A program made the position numbers and the translations under genes. This document shows, in pieces, positions 11,871 through 23,439 of a stretch of DNA of 64,000 bases; the first letter of the stretch is position 1; each line of letters starts with the position of its first letter. The notes beneath the pieces are model-generated. The model did no database searches. It had not been told where the DNA came from and was given only the letters and a program-made list of their open reading frames with translations. The stretch is from Siphonodentalium dalli (Eukaryota; Mollusca; Scaphopoda; Gadilida; Siphonodentaliidae): contig CP136061.1 in the NCBI GenBank assembly GCA_032622095.1, positions 7,142,734 through 7,206,733 on the forward strand, read 5' to 3'.

Positions 11871-13200
11871 GGTTCTGAGTGGATTCTTCAGCCAGGTCAA
11901 TAGCCGAGCAGGTAGACACAGCCAAGCAGGGGCAGTCACAAAATTAGACTGGACACTAACTCAGTGTGACGGTGAGTGGAGTAGAGAAATTCAAGTTCGG
12001 AACTCTAATAGAGGTGAAAATGCTACTGTTCTAAGTGGAAGTAGATAAAATTAACACTGGTAATATATACACTAAAAGCACCACGAGATATATTGGATAA
12101 AAACAAGTTTTAAAAATGTTCATAAAAGTGTTGGCAGGTGCTCTTCCAGCTCGAAAATATGCCGGCTGGTTCAGGATTCAAAATGGCGTCGCTCGACCTT
12201 GGTAGTAAAAGTTAGATAAAATGGCTATATACAGACTTCATACACAAGAATAAGAAATGATTAGGTAGTTAGGTGATAAAACAGTTCTTTGTACACTATT
12301 TCACAGGTGCAATATTGAGTTAAAACTAGTAAAATTGTTAAAATCGTCGATAAAATCGGGAGCGAGATTTAGAGCAGCCACTTCCGTCGGGTGCGTTCGA
12401 TCAAAATCAACTGTTGAAGTTACGACATGAACAGACACCAGACGGACCAAAAAGCCAACATTTCCAGATAAACAAAGATGAATAACTCCAGAATGGAAAA
12501 TCCGAACAAAACGATGGAACCCTATTTTTAATGTCCTCATAGTAGTGAACATCCATACCAAATTACATTGAGATCCGAGCACTACTGTTCAAGTTATGAC
12601 ATGAACAGACAATTTTGTCACAGTTAAAACGTTTTACATTACAACTGCCAGTATTTAGTTCTTGGAAATAAGTAGTGTATGTTTCCTGACTCATGGACGA
12701 TGTGAATTTACAACACTGTGAATAATATAGCATTATAAAAGCGTTTTTCTCAGACTAAAACCACTATTGATCATTGTGCCACATGCCTATCTGTGTTTGC
12801 CATATGTCTATCCTCTCGGTGTTTGGCTATTCAATATGCCTACCACAAAATATTGACGGGACTGTATGTCAAATATTTTTTTTTAACTGAAAAATGCATT
12901 ATTTGAGTTCGCAGTCATGTTTGTCTTGTCACTGAGATGCTATACCACATGTATCCACGAAAATAACTTACAAATCGACATGCTGAGCAAATTTGGGAGT
13001 CTGTTTACTTTGAAAGTTTGAAAAAGTCGACAAAATCCGATATATTTTGTCTTCAAACAACGTATTCTACAATGCCAAATTGTTACCAAGAAGTTCAACG
13101 TATAAATCAGACATTACTGCATCTGACGTGATAAAAAAATCTGACCTTTTACAGCGTATTTGATCAATTATAATCTAAAACACACCTTGGTTGCGAAACC

Positions 13201-13267
13201 CGCCACGCAATATCACCACAGCAATATGCCTACCCACAGCCACCAGCCTATAGGGTTATCGGGCGTG
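13201..13267 (-). repeat. Right arm of the 9-kb-spaced inverted repeat
   Basis: Complement of 4108-4173 with about two mismatches. See the left arm. The 12614-13200 stretch before it is non-coding; I see only the weaker inverted GATAGGC-type segment near 12.8 kb. Confidence 0.7.
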
Positions 13268-16200
13268 ATACCACAGTCCCTTGGAATCGCTGTTTCACAA
13301 TGCAGAAAATGTACAACACTAAATAGATACAACTTTTTTACAATAACTGAAAAAATCAGTCCGGAAACACTAACGTTTTCTCACAAATTTGGGACTATCA
13401 AACGCAATATATTAAAAAAAATTAGAGAAAGTACAATTGAAATTGCTGAAGTATGTCCTTGGACTAAATCCGAGTAATCCATATATAACCGGGAGGCGAC
13501 TAGTCATATTACATAGGAATCGCTAATGGCCACCCGGGTGGCGAATAGCGTTTATATATTTTCTTTATTTGCTCCACACACGGAGAGTATGCTGATCTCA
13601 AGCATAGGAAATAATGATATTTGGAAATAATGATTTTCAGTCCTTACCCAAAAGGCCGTGGGTTGGGTTGCGATATTGGAAAGGGGGAGGGGTACATACT
13701 GTAACATGTTTTTTTCTAACACCGGAACTTCAAATATGATCTAGAAGCATATTTTCGCTCACAATTATGTAATCGGTATCTCAGGTGGAGATGGGGAGGG
13801 GATGGGGTGTTGCATAACTGGTTGAGGATTTTTGGAGTGTGGGAAAGGGAACCGTTTTTTTTCATAAAACATGGTGTCAGTTTATTTCCTTGTGCATTAG
13901 ATGTAAGGATTTTTGAATTATAATAGGCGTTCCTTGCATTGCAAGTGCACATTCTCTAGGTTTAGAAGAACATTTCGGACAAATCTCAGTGATCGGAATT
14001 TGAGTGGGAGTGGTTCTATAAACAATCATTTTATAGAACTGGAAGTGGAATTGCGAACGAAAACATGCGATCTGAATTGGTTATTGATGGGGAAGGGCGA
14101 ATAACTTTATTCATAAAACCTGGATGTCTGATGAGTTTCTTGTTTTTTTCATTAGATTAGACGATCCTTCAATCATAAACAGTCATTTTTTGGAAGTAGA
14201 ATTGCGAACAAATATCTGCGATCTGAATTGGTTGGGGGGGGGGGGGTGGCGAATAACTTTATTATTAAAACTTGGATATCAGATGAGTTTCATATTTTGT
14301 GCCTTACATTAGGTAATCCATGAATGTTAAGTCGTTTCCTAGGTCTGGAAGCATACTTTCACTGAGTACCTCTGTGCTTTGCATTTCATGTGGTAATGGG
14401 AGGTGGGTAGGGGTGGCGAATAACTCTTTTCGTATAACACGAATTTCAGAGGAGTCTATTATTTGGTGAATTAGATTAGATTATACGACCTTTAAATTGT
14501 GAATTTTCAATTTCTAGAAGTGGAGGTAGTGCTGCGAACAATTTATGTGATCTGAATTTGTTGGGGGCGAATAACGTTTTTCCCCCTATATTCAGGGGGG
14601 ATTTTTTTCCGGGCACGTATGCCTGGGTCGGTGGGTGATCGATTGGACCAACAAACAAATTTTGTCTGCAACTCAAAACTTTTTTTTTTGGCCGAATGAC
14701 CCAAAATGACTATATATGTCAATGTAGCCCATGCTAATGGATTGAATTTTGAAATCTAAGATGGCCGCTGGCAGCCATGTTTTTTTGGCCGAATGACCCC
14801 AAATAGACTCGTTCCTATTTACATGTCAATGTTAACATCCATGACAAATAGTATGCACATAAATTCATATACAGCTGTTTACAGTGAATTCCACCCGCAA
14901 ATCTCTGTTTTAGTGTTAAAATGGGGGGTGGGTGTCCAAAAATGGTCGGAAAAAACTGGCGAAAACGTAAAATATTTTGGACGTGGGGGTGGGTGGGCCC
15001 CAACAAGGGTCAAAAGTAAAAAATCAGCATACGTGTCTGAACATTTTTTCTGACCCCCCCCCCCTGCTATATTTCAATATTAAATAAGTTTCTCGTTTTT
15101 TATGTATTATATTTAGGCGATCATTGCATCGAAAGTGCACATTCCCTACGTTTAGAAATACATTTTGGACAAACCTCTGTGATGGAATTTGATGTGTTTT
15201 GTGCATTTAGGCGATCCATGAATGTTAACAGTCATTTCCTGGATCTGGAAGCACCCTTTCGCTCAACATTTTGTGATCTGCTTAAATTAGGCGCTCTTTG
15301 GATCGCAAAAGCTCAATCTCTCTGTTAAAAGAGTACATTTCGGTCAAATGTATGCGGTCGGAATTTGATGTGGGGGGGGGGGGCGAATAACAGTAGTCAT
15401 TAAACTCGGACGTCTGATAAGTTTGTTACTTCGTGCATTTAATTAGACGATCTCTCAATAATAAACAATCATTTTATAGAACTTGAAGTGGAATTGCGAA
15501 CAAAAAAATCTGCGATTAAATTTATTCAAAGCTTGGATGTCAGATGAGCTTCTTAATTTGTGCATTAGATTAGACCATCCTTCAATCAAAAACAGTAATT
15601 TTATAGAACTGGAATTGCGAACAAAAATCTGCGATCTGATTTGGTTGGGGTGGGTGGCGAATAACTTTATTCTTAAAACTTGGAGGTCAGATGATTTTCT
15701 TTTTTTTTGTGCTTTACATTAAGCGATACATGAATGTTAACAGTCATTTCCTGGAAGCAAACATTCGCTGAGAACCTCTGTGCTTTGCATTTCATGTGGT
15801 AATGGGAGGTGGTGGTGTAGGGTGGCGAATAAACCTTTTTCTTATCACTCGAATTTCAATTCAATTTTCAATTTTTAGCAGTGGAGGTAGAACATATTTA
15901 TGTGATCAGCATTGTTTGGGCGGCGAATTACGTGTTTCCCCTTATATCTCGAAATTACATAATTAAATAATTAATTGTATTATAATAGGCGCTCATTGCA
16001 TCGCAAGTGCACATTCTCTAGGTTTAGAAGTACATTTCGAACAAACCTCTGTGAACGGAATTTGAGGTGGGGCGGGCGGTGATTAACTTTATTTTTAAAA
16101 CTTGGATGTCAGATGAGTTCCTTGTTTTGTGCATATTTCCGATCGCAGACATTTGACCGAAATGTACTTCAGAACCAAGAGATTGAGCACTTGCGAACGA

Positions 16201-16866
16201 ATGACCGCATAAAATGTTCAGAGAAATGGTGCTTCCAGATCCAGGAAATGACTATTAACATTTATGCACCGCCTAATATAATACACAAAACAAGAAACTT
16301 ATCTGACATTCACGTTTTAAGAATAAAGTTATTCGCCACCCCAACCAATTCGATTTTTTTTCGCAATTCCACTTCCAGTTTTATAAAATGATTGAAGGGT
16401 CGTCTAATAAAATGCACAGAATAAGAACTAATGTGACATCCAAGTTTTAAGAATAAAGTTATTCGACTCCCCCTACCCACCCACCAACCAATTCAGTTCG
16501 CAATTCCACTTCATTTTTATAAAATGATTGTTTATTATAGAAGGGTCGTCTGATCTAATGCACAAAGTAAGAAACTTATCTGACGTCCGTGTTTAAAGAC
16601 TAACGTTATTCAAATTCCGATCACAGGCATTTTACCGAAATGTACTTCTAAACCGAGATATTGAGCACCTGCGATCCAACGAGCGCCTAATATAAGCAGA
16701 TCACAACATTTTGAGCGAAAGGGAGCTTCCAGAACCAGGAAATGACTTAGCATTCATGGATCGCCTAATATAATGCACAATATAAGAAACTCATCTGACA
16801 TCTACGTTTTAAGAATAAAGTCATTCGCCAACCCCCCAACCAATTCAGATCGCAGATTTTAGTTAA

Positions 16867-17244
16867 CCCTTTACCCAACAAACCGGCCAAAACCGGCCAA
16901 ATAAAGCTTCAACAGCCTAAAATATCTTCGGTCTGTCTCAATAGAACCATACAAATATGGATATCACTGGAACCGGCTCCTTGACCACATTGTGATAGTT
17001 ACGGTTATGCCCTGTGCCAATGCATTCTCTTATATATGCGAGTCGACCATAGGTCGCCTCGCATATATAAGAGAATGCATTGGCCTAAAAAACCTTTTTA
17101 CCATTTTTTCTTACATTCTTTAACAATTTTATCATTTTTAATGTGTTAAGCCAATGCATTCTCTTATATATGCGAGGCGACCTATGGTCGACTCGCATAT
17201 ATAAGAGAATGCATTGGCACAGGGCCGTTCTGTTGGGTAAAGGG
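16867..17244. mobile_element. piggyBac-type MITE with two internal palindromes
   Basis: TTAA flanks both sides (16863-16866 and 17245-17248). The ends are inverted: CCCTTTACCCAACA and TGTTGGGTAAAGGG. TTAA targets and CCCT-type termini are features of piggyBac elements. Inside are two large hairpins, each with arms GCCAATGCATTCTCTTATAT and its complement around a GTCGACC/GGTCGCC centre. A second copy lies at 42461-42800. Confidence 0.85.
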
Positions 17245-17303
17245 TTAAACAATTCCAATCCAGAAAATGATTGTTTATTATTGAAGGATCGTCTGATCTA
17301 ATG

Positions 17304-18081
17304 CCCCGGTTCCATATTCCCGATTTTCTGTCCCGAATTAGTATATTCGGCACCAATTCGGGACCAGACCAAATCGGCAGCATTCGAGAGAATTCTGGAC
17401 GAGTTTTATTCCAAAAGCCGCCGAACTGATGACAAAATTTAATCGTCCCGAACATTGCCGAGTATTCCAGAATGCTTCCGAATTTCTTCCCGAATGATAA
17501 AGAATTATCCCGAACTGATACCGAAATTTCGTGCGAGTAGCCCAGATTACTTCCGACTTGTTGCCGAATACCCCGAATCAATGCCGAACTGGTACCGAAT
17601 TGATGCCGAATAAATACCGAATTGGTATTCAATTTCTGCCGAACGTCCCGAATCGATGCCGAATTTTGCAGATACACCGGATCTCAGTATAAAAGCAGCC
17701 ACACATGGCGGATTCGGGAATAAGCTACCGAATACTGCCGACTACTCCAGAATATCCACCCGAATATTGCCGAATACTGCCGAATACTGCCGACTACTCC
17801 CGAATAGGTGCCGAATTGCTCCCGAATTTCTCCCGATGATTGACAAATCGGGAGCGATTCGGCTTGGTTCCCGATAGTTTTGAACATTTCAAAACTGTCG
17901 GGAGCGGGCCCAGAATCGTCCCGAATCGACCCCGATACCACCGATATCCCCGATCATGTTCGGGGGTAAAAATTCACTGTACCGACTCGTCCCGAACTTA
18001 CTCCACGATTTTTGCAAAATTATGATTCGGGAGTCATTCGGGAACATTCGGGGTGGAAAATTGGGGATATGGAACCGGGGC
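17304..18081. mobile_element. Non-autonomous DNA element filled with a CCGAAT-rich array
   Basis: The inverted ends are CCCCGGTTCCATATTCCC and its complement near 18063-18081, flanked by TAATG on both sides. It sits inside a unit of the surrounding degenerate repeat. The interior is packed with CCGAAT/CCCGAA words about every 10-15 bases, on the plus strand throughout. Open frames of up to 179 codons across it are by-products of this composition. Confidence 0.65.
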
Positions 18082-18310
18082 TTAATGCACAAAACATGAA
18101 ACTAATCTGACGTCCGAGTTTTAAGAATAAAGTTATTCGCCCCCCCCCCCCTCCCCAATCAATTCAGGTCGCAGATTTGTTTTCGCAATTCCACACTTCC
18201 AGTTCTAGAACATGATTGTTTATGATTTAGGGAGAGGCTAATCTGATGCACAATGGACGTCCGAGTTTTAAGAATAATGTTATTCGACACCCCGCGCACC
18301 TCAAACAGAG

Positions 18311-19565
18311 ACGTGCCGACGTGTGGGGGGGGGGGGGTGTTCGGGGTGTCTCACCCCCAACTTTGGTCAAACTTTTCAACAGTTGGAAATTTTACACCTG
18401 CCAAAACCACCACATTCATACTTACATGCCGGTAAAATGCCTTGGTGAAAAACATGGGTGGGTACATTTTACTATTGTAAAAATACATGGGTGAACGCAT
18501 ATGTGTGCGTTCAATATGGTGACCATTCAAATTACCAGAGTAAAATTACCTGTTCCAATCACTCTTGTAAAATACCAGAATGTTTTCACCACCGTTTACC
18601 AGTGTTTTTATAAGGGAAACGACAGACTATCTGGACAATGTTTTTATATTTAGTTCAATTACACCATAACTGCCAGCAGTTCAACGTATTTATGACATCA
18701 CAATTGTTAACAGACTGCTTTTCAAGTTCAATGTTACCATTGTGCACGAGTCAAGTTTGTGATGGAATAAACACACACAATTAATCTTTCAAAATTTAAA
18801 AAAAGTTAAAACCCTCGAGGTGTAGTGGTTTCCTGTGAACGAATTCAGAGGACGGTATGCTGTTTATAGGGGGTATTTTTGGCTGGGTGATCCAACCCCT
18901 TCTATACGAGCTAAAGATAATGTTGGATTATTAGGGGAATTACGATAGCTCTACCCCATCAAAATGTAAAATTTAGACAAAAAAGCCAAAAGTATAAATA
19001 CAATTCGACAGCAGTACTTCTCAGATGGCAAACAAGCTCCAGTCAGATGGAAAGATGTGAATTGTTATGTTCTGAAAATAAAGTCTTCAAAATTCCGCAG
19101 TGGGGGGGGGGGGGGGGGGGGGTCCATATCCTGGCTCAGTGTCTAATGGATAGTGTAGTGAAGTCCAGTCTTTATATTATCCATCAAATGCTGCAACAGT
19201 TACAGTAACTGTTGTTCTCCCTTATTATACGAGGGCCAGCAATATGTCAGTGTTGTGTCACTGCGATTTCACTGATGCATTCGATGTCGCGATACATATT
19301 GCCACCGCGATGTAATTGCTGATTCATGGATGTCACCCGGTGGCGACTATAACTGTCTTCGTGAAGAAGAGATTATATTGTATGTCTGAATGTAAGTATA
19401 AGATGAATACTATCTATACCTTGTATCTTACATATACAACCATTCATTTTGAATGTAAAATCATCTGACTGTTTCAATAAAAATTATATATATATATATA
19501 AAAAAACAAACTGGTTTCGTGCTGCTATTCACTTTCTGTCTGTCTGCACCGATTCGTCGCGGTCT
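18311..19565. other. No gene seen; contains a ~20-base poly-G run
   Basis: AT-rich sequence. A G run at about 19102-19121 interrupts otherwise unremarkable DNA. A (TA)n run lies near 19488-19500. No convincing exon found. Confidence 0.5.
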
Positions 19566-19975
19566 GATCTGAGCCCTCCCACCCCCCCCATCCCGCCACC
19601 CATAGTATCTTATGCGCCACAGGCGCCCGTATAGAGGCTACTGCCCACATAAATAAGTAGTATGATGTGAGCCCACCCACCCCTCCATCCCGCCACCCAT
19701 AGTATCTTATGCGCCACAGGCGCCCGTATAGAGGCTACTGCCCACATAAATAAGTAGTATGATGTAGTATACTGATTATTATATGTGGGCAGTAGCCTGT
19801 AAATGGGCGCCTGCGGCGCATAAGATACTATGGGTGGCGGGATGGGGTGGTGGGTGGGAACGTTATACTGATTATTATATGTGGGCAGTAGCCTGTAAAT
19901 GGGCGCCTGCGGCGCATAAGATACTATGGGTGGTGGGATGGGGTGGTGGGTGGGAACGTTATACTGATTATTCAA
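19566..19975. repeat. Foldback block of ~95-bp units, two direct then two inverted
   Basis: Units containing CCACCCATAGTATCTTATGC and ACTGCCCACATA occur twice forward (about 19577-19765) and twice inverted (about 19780-19970). The centre lies near 19770. The structure would form a long hairpin. Confidence 0.8.
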
Positions 19976-20022
19976 CGTTGGCGGCCATCTTGGATTCAAA
20001 GACCGACAGATCAGACATTTTT

Positions 20023-20157
20023 GTCTGCACCGATAACATTGCTGTCGGCACCGATAACATTGCTGTCTGTACCGATAACATTGCTGTTTGCACCGATAAC
20101 ATTGCTGTCTGTACCGATAACATTGATGTCTGCAACGAGGAAATTGCTGTCTGCATC
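20023..20157 (+). repeat. 24-bp tandem repeat, about 5-6 copies
   Basis: Units of GATAACATTGCTGTCTGCACC type. Being a multiple of three, the array is open in several frames on both strands. It lies about 100 bases upstream of the putative first exon of the host gene, so it could be 5' untranslated or promoter-proximal DNA. I see no evidence that it is translated. Confidence 0.8.
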
Positions 20158-20261
20158 GATTCGTCATGTAATTACAGTATCATCGATGATATGCGAGTCG
20201 CGATTCAAACTGCCATCGCGGTGTTAGCATTCTAACCGATATTCTCAACACGCTTTTGTAG

Positions 20262-20517
20262 ATGCTGGCGCAATTATATTTAGTGATATGCTGCTATTAC
20301 TCAATCGTCTTGGATATCGGATTCGCTAAGGACAATATACACAAGACGGACGACGCTGGCGCGCATGGAAAGCCGACCGATGGGTCACCGACCAATATAA
20401 CATTGACAACAGACTCATCAACCCCCTGCGAACAATCAACGTCTCAACGCCACGTTATGATCGAGCACGGGGATTTCACGGCGTATCTCGTGGAATCGGA
20501 TTATGGAACCCAACCAG
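20262..20517 (+). CDS. Putative first coding exon, signal peptide, of a secreted TSP1-domain gene
   Basis: From the ATG at 20262 the first ~22 residues are hydrophobic (MLAQLYLVICCYYSIVLDIG...), like a secretory signal. A hydrophilic threonine- and serine-rich stretch follows (TNITLTTDSSTPC). The exon ends CCAG|GTATGA, a good splice donor, after 85 codons plus one base, so the intron is phase 1. The TSP1 exons downstream all begin in phase 1 and could be joined. That this exon belongs to that gene is inference; about 21 kb of repeats and a Polinton lie between. No promoter is recognisable. Confidence 0.55.
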
Positions 20518-20580
20518 GTATGACTCAACGAATACTTTTTCATATATGTATATCATGTATGTATAGTGCAAATTTTCTTT

Positions 20581-21876
20581 GACGTATACGCACCAGTGAA
20601 ATCGGTATTGGTAAAACTGGTTTACATCGATGTATATACGAACTAGTGGAATCGGTAGTGATAAAACTGGTTTACGTCGATGTATATACGAACTAGTAGA
20701 ATCGGTAGCGATAAAACTGGTTTACGTCGATGTATACGAACTAGTAGAATCGGTAATGATAAAACTGGTTTACGTCGATGTATACGAACTAGTGAAATCG
20801 GTAATGATAAAACTGGTTTACGTCGATGTATACGAACTAGTGGAATCGGTAATGATAAAACTGGTTTACGTCGATGTATACGAACTAGTGAATCGGTAGT
20901 GATAAAACTGGTTTACGTGATGTATACGAACTAGTACAATCGGTAATGATAAAACTGGTGTACGTCGATGTATACGAACTAGTGGAATCGGTAATGATAA
21001 AACTGGTTTACGTCGATGTATACGAACTAGTGAAATCGGTAGTGATAAAACTGGTTTACGTGATGTATACGAACTAGTGAAAGCGGTAATGATAAAACTG
21101 GTTTACGTCGATGTATACGAACTAGTGAAATCGGTAATGATAAAATTGTTTTACGTCGGTGTATACGAACTAGTGAAATCGGTAATGATAAAATTGGTGT
21201 ACGTGATGTATACGAACTAGTGTAATCGGTAATGATAAAACTGGTTTACGTCGATGTATACGAACTAGTGAATCGGTAGTGATAAAACTGGTTTACGTGA
21301 TGTATACGAACTAGTGAATCGGTAGTGATAAAACTGGTTTACGTCGATGTATACGAACTAGTGAAATCGGTAGTGATAAAACTGGTTTACGTCGATGTAT
21401 ACGAACTAGTGAATCGGTAGTGATAAAACTGGTTTAAGTGATGTATACGAACTAGTGAAATCGGTAATTATAAAACTGGTTTACGTCGATGTATACGAAC
21501 TAGTGAAATCGATAGTGATAAAACTGGTTTACGTCGATGTAGACGAGCTAGTGGAATCGGTAGCGATAAAACTGGTTTAATGTCGATGTATACGAACTAG
21601 TGAAATCGGTAATGATAAAATTGGTTTACGTCGATGCATACGAACTAGTGGAATCGGTAATGATAACACTGGTTTACGTGATGTATACGAACTAGTGGAA
21701 TCGGTAGTGATAAAACTGGTTTACGTCGATGTATACGAACTAGTGGAATCGGTAATGATAAAACTGGTTTACGTCGATGTATATACGAACTAGTGAATCG
21801 GTAATGATAAAATTGGTTTACGTCGATGTATACGAACTAGTGAAATCGGTAATGATAAAATTGGTTTACGTCGATG
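20581..21876 (+). repeat. Minisatellite, ~48-bp unit, about 27 copies
   Basis: The unit carries GTATACGAACTAGTG, AATCGGTAATGATAAAAC and TGGTTTACGTCGAT. Copies vary by small indels (46-50 bp), which breaks any long frame. It starts only about 64 bases after the exon-1 splice donor, so it lies in the first intron. Confidence 0.93.
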
Positions 21877-22071
21877 CACCATCGTTGAATTATAAAATCA
21901 CAAAATACGGTAAAGAACTGTCACAATTTTGAAAATAACCCGGTTAGTTCATAGACAACATAATTTAGTTTTGTTCTGAATACCAAATGAGTTGTCAACT
22001 GAATGATGTAATTAATGTGAAATGTATATATCGTATCGCGATGTTTACATGGTAAAGATGTCATTATACCC

Positions 22072-23115
22072 CCTTTTGTTTTAAATGGGGGAAAGGGGGG
22101 TATCCTGTTTTGGACCTGTCCGTCCGTCCATCTGTCGAGCCGTGCGTCCGCACGTCTGTCCAATGTCTGTTCATGTCATAACTTTAACAGTAGTGCTCGG
22201 ATCTCAATCAAATTAGGTACGGATGTTCACTACTATGAGGACATTAAATAAAGGGTTCAATAGTTTTGTTCGGATTTTCCATACTAGAGTTAATCATCTT
22301 TGTTTATCTGGAAATAGTGGCTTTTTGGTCCGTCTGGTGTCTGTTCATTTCGTAACTTCAACAGTTGTCCTGGAATCTCAGCCAAATTTGGTGTGGATGT
22401 TCACAACTATGAGGACATTAAATAGAGGGCTCCATCGTTTTGTTCGGAATTTTCCATTCGAGAGTTATACATCTTTGTTCATCTGGAAATGTTGTCTTTT
22501 TGGTCCGGCTGGTGTCTGTTCATGTCGTAACTTCAACAATTATGCTGGGATCTCAATGGAATTTGGTATGGATGTTCACTACTATGAGGACATTAAAAAG
22601 AGGGTTCCATCGTTTTGTACGGATTTTCCATTCTAGAGTTATACATCTTTGTTCATCTGGAAATGTTGGATTTTTGGTCCGTCTGGTGCCTGTTCATGTC
22701 GTAACTTCAACAGTTGTGCTGGGATCTCAATGGAATTTGGTATGGATGTTCACTGCTAAGAGGACATTCAATAGAGGGTTCCATTGTTCTGTTCCGCTTT
22801 TCCATTATAGAGTTATTCATCTTTGTTTATCTGGAATGTTGGCTGTTTGGTCCATCCGATGTCTGTTCAGCTCATATCTTGAACAGAAATGATCGGATCT
22901 CAATGAAATTTTGTATGGATATTCACCGTTATGAGGACATTTAATGGCAAATTCAAATGTTTGTTTTGGTTATTTGTTCTATAGTTATTCATCTTTGTTT
23001 ATATGAAATTGCTGATTTCTGGGTCCATATGTCTGAGTATAGTCATCATAAGTTATAGATGTGCCCACACTAGGCGGTATGCCACGAGGGGGTATGCACC
23101 GGACGACAGTCCATC
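22072..23115. repeat. Tandem-core dispersed repeat, copy 2, inverted relative to copy 1
   Basis: Five full core units of about 173 bp (starts near 22163, 22337, 22511, 22684 and 22857) carry the complement of the copy 1 motifs, for example GGATGTTCACTACTATGAGGAC and TGTCTGTTCATGTCGTAAC. The right end (GGCGGTATGCCACGAGG...CAGTCCATCTCT) is the complement of the left end of copy 1. The left end includes a GTCCGTCCGTCC stretch. It stops about 30 bases short of the Polinton. Confidence 0.75.
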
Positions 23116-23144
23116 TCTTGTTTTATTTAATATGTATATATCGC

Positions 23145-23150
23145 AATGTT
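23145..23150. repeat. Polinton target-site duplication, left (AATGTT)
   Basis: Identical to 40479-40484. Six-base duplications are the hallmark of Polinton integration. Confidence 0.9.
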
Positions 23151-23439
23151 AGTAGTAATGGTGGGCACTATGGCCCAGTACCCCCCAGACATGGGCACTA
23201 TGGCCCAGTACCCCCCAGACATGGGCACTATGGCCCAGTACCCCCCAGACATGGGCACTATGGCCCATGGGCCATAGTGCCCATGTCTGGGGGGTACTGG
23301 GCCAGTGCCCATGTCTGGGGGGGTACTGGGCCATAATGCCCATGTCTGGGGGGTACTGGGCCATAGTTCCCACCATGAGGATAGATGTTCCTGTCATTGA
23401 TGTGACATTTCTGATCGAAAAAATGAAAATGGACTTAGA
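23151..23439 (+). repeat. Left terminal inverted repeat with internal palindromic ~30-bp array
   Basis: Matches the complement of 40188-40478. The outer part is about three direct ~30-bp units (GGGCACTATGGCCCAGTACC...), then a perfect switch point, GGCCCATGGGCC near 23264-23275, then about three units inverted. The inner ~60 bases are unique (ATGTTCCTGTCATTGATGTG...). Each terminal repeat can therefore form its own hairpin. Confidence 0.93.

Larger units (their letters stand above)
6273..12407 (-). mobile_element. Full-length CR1/Jockey-like non-LTR retrotransposon (about 6.1 kb)
   Basis: On the minus strand it runs 5' untranslated region (about 12407-11871), ORF1 in two frames, ORF2 (endonuclease plus reverse transcriptase), short 3' untranslated region, and a tail of short repeats (GTAAAG units, 6273-6297). 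The pentamer CAACT flanks both ends (6268-6272 and 12408-12412). Removing the insert restores an intact unit of the surrounding tandem-core repeat, which fixes the boundaries. CR1-like elements with a PHD finger in ORF1 are established knowledge. The exact clade cannot be settled without a tree. Confidence 0.85.
5862..12613. repeat. Tandem-core dispersed repeat, copy 1, split by a retrotransposon
   Basis: The left end (AGAGATGGACTGTCG..., GCATACCCC, TGGCATACCGCC) matches the inverted right end of the copy at 22.07-23.1 kb. The core is units of about 173 bp containing 'GATGAATAACT', 'GTCCTCATAGTAGTGAACATCC' and 'GTTCAAGTTATGAC'. The 6.1-kb retrotransposon at 6273-12407 interrupts one unit. Without it about three units are contiguous. 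The layout of unique ends around a ~170-bp tandem core resembles mollusc pearl/CvA-type elements, but that link is inference. Confidence 0.65.
13620..18310. repeat. Degenerate ~150-200 bp repeats in two orientations
   Basis: Recurring words are GGTGGCGAATAACTTTATT, AAACTTGGATGTCAGATGAG, TGCATTAGATTAGACGATCC and GAACTGGAAGTGGAATTGCG. They run on the plus strand to about 16.1 kb and inverted from about 16.1 to 16.86 kb and 18.08-18.31 kb. Poly-G or poly-C runs (14229, 15373, 18143, 18326) sit at equivalent places in several units. Two DNA elements (16867-17244 and 17304-18081) are inserted. No unit codes. Confidence 0.7.

Noticed and set aside
17138-17941. Open frames of up to 179 codons on the minus strand and others on plus
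   Set aside because: They span the piggyBac MITE edge and the CCGAAT-rich array; composition alone explains them.
20630-20934. Open frames with repeated YELVESVMIKLVYVDV-like peptide
   Set aside because: They follow the 48-bp minisatellite unit by chance and break where units change length; no start or splice context.
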